Below, in pieces: positions 61,690 through 64,000 of a stretch of DNA of 64,000 nucleotides. Below the pieces are notes generated by a model. The model saw only the letters and a program-made list of their open reading frames with translations, had not been told where the DNA came from and made no database searches. The number at the start of each line of letters is the position of its first letter. Within the stretch, counting starts at the first letter, position 1. This DNA comes from Anolis sagrei (taxonomy: Eukaryota; Chordata; Lepidosauria; Squamata; Anolidae): NCBI RefSeq assembly GCF_037176765.1, contig NC_090026.1, forward strand, positions 131,996,752-132,060,751. Direction: 5' to 3'. A program made the translations under genes and the position numbers.

Positions 61690-62710
61690 TCTTGGAAAGA
61701 AGTGACAAGTGGAGTGCCATCAGCAGGGTTCCGTCCTGGGCCCGGTCCTGTTCAACATCTTTATTAATGACTGAGATGAAGGGCTAGAAGGCAGGATCAT
61801 CAAGTTTGCAGACGGGACCAAATTGGGAGGGATAGCCAATAGTCCAGAGGACAGGAGCAGAATTCAAAACGATCTTGACAGATTAGAGAGATGGGCCAAA
61901 ACTAACAAAATGAAGTTCAACAGTGACAAATGCAAGATACTCCACTTTGGCAGGAAAAACGAAATGCAAAGATACAGAATGGGGGACGCCTGGCTCGAGA
62001 GCAGTACTTGTGAAAAAGATCTTGGAGTCCTCGTGGACAACAAGTTAAACATGAGCCAACGATGTGATGTGGCGGCAAAAAAAGCCAATGGGATTTTGGC
62101 CTGCATCAAGAGGAGCCTAGTGTCTAGATCTAGGGAAGTAATGCTACCCCTCTATTCTGCTTTGGTTAGACCACACCTGGAATATTGTGTCCAATTCTGG
62201 GCACCACAATTCAAGAGAGATATTGACTCTAAGCTGGAATGTGTCCAGAGGAGGGCGACTAAAATGATCAAGGGTCTGGAGAACAAGCCCTATGAGGAGC
62301 GGCTTAGGGAACTGGGCATGTTTAGCCTGAAGAAGAGAAGGCTGAGAGGAGATATGATGGCCATGTATAAATATGTGAGAGGAAGCCACAGGGAGGAGGA
62401 GGGAGGGAGCTTGTTTTCTGCTTCCTTGGAGACTAGGACGCAATGGAGCAATGGCTTCAAACTACAAGAGAGGAGATTCCACCTGAACATGAGGAAGAAC
62501 TTCCTGACTGTGGGAGCCGTTCAGCAGTGGAACTCTCTGCCCCGGAGTGTGGTGGAGGCTCCTTCTTTGGAAGCTTTTAAGCAGAGGCTGGATGGCCATC
62601 TGTCAGGGGTGATTGGAATGCAATATTCCTGCTTCTTGGCAGAATGGGGTTGGACTGGATGGCCCATGAGGTCTCTTCCAACTCTTTGATTCTATGATTC
62701 TATGATTCTG
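61690..62710 (+). mobile_element. CR1 LINE, long 3' fragment
   Basis: [11 protein letters not shown], then an open frame of 288 codons ([19 protein letters not shown] through [15 protein letters not shown]), the 3' UTR and three GATTCTATG tail units. It is the longest and probably youngest CR1 here; FADD is altered (KFADGTKLG). Confidence 0.96.
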
Positions 62711-62739
62711 GACAGCCTTGGCTTTTGCAAATGGCCTGA

Positions 62740-63060
62740 CTTGGTTTAGTTTATTGCAGCCAGAGGCCGAGTTAACCCCAAATCTGTCAAGGGCTCTGAG
62801 AAAGATAAATTTGCGAGTATGAGGTTGAAATGTATTCTATTTCCAGGTGGAAGGTGATCCTGGTCAGGGTTGGCTTGACGTGCCTTCTTCCTCTTGGCAC
62901 GTTTCTCTCTTTCGCCCTCCATTGGTGCCTCTTCAAATTCTGCAGCACTGCTGGTCACAGCTGACCTCCAGCTGGAGCACTCAAGGGCCAGGGCTTCCCA
63001 GTTCTCAGTGTCTATGCCAGAGTTTTTAAGGTTAGCTTTCAGCCCATCTTTAAATCTCTG
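62740..63060. repeat. Unclassified interspersed repeat
   Basis: TCCAGCTGGAGCACTCAAGG and AGTGTCTATGCCAGAGTTTT look like a lizard interspersed repeat that I cannot assign, possibly a LINE internal piece in reverse. Confidence 0.4.
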
Positions 63061-63061
63061 G

Positions 63062-64000
63062 ATGGGGTTGCAATCCCCTTGAAGTCACAGGTCCACAGCT
63101 TCGGTGTCCTGGACTCTTCACTTACGTTTGAGGCTCAGGCGTCAGTGGTGGTCGGGAGGGCCTTTGCACAATCAAGACTTGTGCGCCAACTGCGACTGTA
63201 CCTCGGGAAGGCGGATCTGGCCAAGGTGGTCCACGCCTTAGTCACCTCTAGACTGGATTACTACAATGCATTCTACATGGGGCTGCCCTTGAAAACGGCT
63301 CGGAAATTCCAGATGGTCCAACGGGTGGCAGCCAGGTTGTTAACTGGGGCTCCTTACAGGGAGTGGTCAACCCTCCTGTTCAAGGAACTCCACTGGCTGC
63401 TATTCATTTTCTGGACCCAGTTCAAGGTGCAAGTTCTTACCTACAGAGCCCTGAACGGTTTGGGACCTGCCTACCTGGGTGACCACATCTCTGTATACGA
63501 ACCCACACGATCTCTTTGATCATCTGGAGAGGCCCTGCTCTCGATTCCACCTGCATTGCAGGCACGATAGGTGGGGATGATAGAGAGGGCCTTTTTGGTG
63601 GTGGCCCCTCGACTCTGGAACTCACTCCCTAAGGACATCAGGCATGGCCCACCTCTGGCAGTCTTTAGGAAGAGTTTGAAAATGTGGTTGTTCCAGTGTG
63701 CCTTCCCAGAATAATGTTCCCATAGCACTTTGTCCTCCATTTAGGTCTGCTTGTATGTTTTCCACAAACGCCACTTCCACCTTTTCGCCCATGCCCCGGC
63801 ATTACTTCCAATTTTAACTTTACATTTGGCCTTCCCACAGTTTTAATTGTGTGTTGTCTCATTGTTAATTGTTACATTTTTTATTGTTTATGTTTTTATT
63901 TTAATTGCTTGTATTGTTATTGCTTGCATTGTTGTATTTGGGCTCAGCCTAATGTAAGCTGCACTGAGTCCCTTGGGGAGATGGTAGCAGGGTACAAATA
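63062..64000 (+). mobile_element. L2-type LINE, 3' part
   Basis: Encodes GVLDSSLTFEAQ, VHALVTSRLDYYNAFYMGLP, QMVQRVAARLLTGAPY and YRALNGLGPAYLGDHISVYE. Downstream frames continue in pieces ([16 protein letters not shown]). It ends at the window edge with CTGCACTGAGTCCCTTGGGG and TACAAATA. A stop follows YEPTRSL. Confidence 0.95.

Overview
The window reads as nuclear DNA of a squamate reptile, most likely an iguanian lizard. The evidence is the mix of repeats: CR1, L2, RTE/BovB, L1, R4/Dong-like and Vingi/I-like LINEs, Penelope-like elements (PLEs), tRNA-headed SINEs of the Sauria type, Buster/SPIN-type hAT elements, Helitrons, and pogo/mariner MITEs. Genes are intron-split and repeat-rich. 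No bacterial, plasmid or CRISPR feature is present.

Layout. (1) 1-2.6 kb holds the last intron end, last coding exon (414-680) and 3' UTR of a tau/MAP2/MAP4-family microtubule-associated protein, with poly(A) signals up to 2609. (2) 2.6-16.9 kb is intergenic: about 3.5 kb of mostly unclassified sequence, then stacked transposons and a small GC-rich island at 13.1-13.5 kb carrying four CTCF-like sites. (3) 17.0-30.8 kb holds a complete KRAB zinc-finger gene that I read as ZNF282: CpG-rich promoter, seven coding exons with matching splice phases, 542 residues, coiled-coil/DUF3669-like region, variant KRAB box, SUMO-type IKQEE exons and five C2H2 fingers. (4) 31-43 kb is intergenic, with R4/Dong pieces in TAA repeats, hAT elements, a zinc-finger exon scrap, a minisatellite of about 130 bp units and a Vingi/I-like LINE split by a hAT element. 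(5) 43.4-56.7 kb holds a second KRAB zinc-finger gene on the same strand (four coding exons, 587 residues, several irregular fingers). Its first intron carries an exact 70-bp palindromic tandem array, and a PLE sits against its last splice acceptor. (6) 56.8-64 kb is a many-layered hAT/Helitron/PLE/CR1/SINE nest, an L1 split by a Helitron, a long CR1 and an L2.

The two zinc-finger genes share a 24-nt first coding exon, a 127-nt KRAB exon and phase-1 downstream exons, so they look like tandem relatives of the ZNF282/ZNF777 group. The strongest observations outside the genes are these: a hammerhead-ribozyme-like core in the PLE terminal repeats; a perfect 70-bp inverted repeat with a 4-nt loop just inside ZNF282 intron 1; a block of about 400 bp shared between hAT and Helitron ends; arrays of exactly 143 bp and exactly 70 bp period; and a TA-centred 8-bp target duplication at nine of eleven hAT insertions. 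All calls come from reading the sequence by eye. No database search was run.
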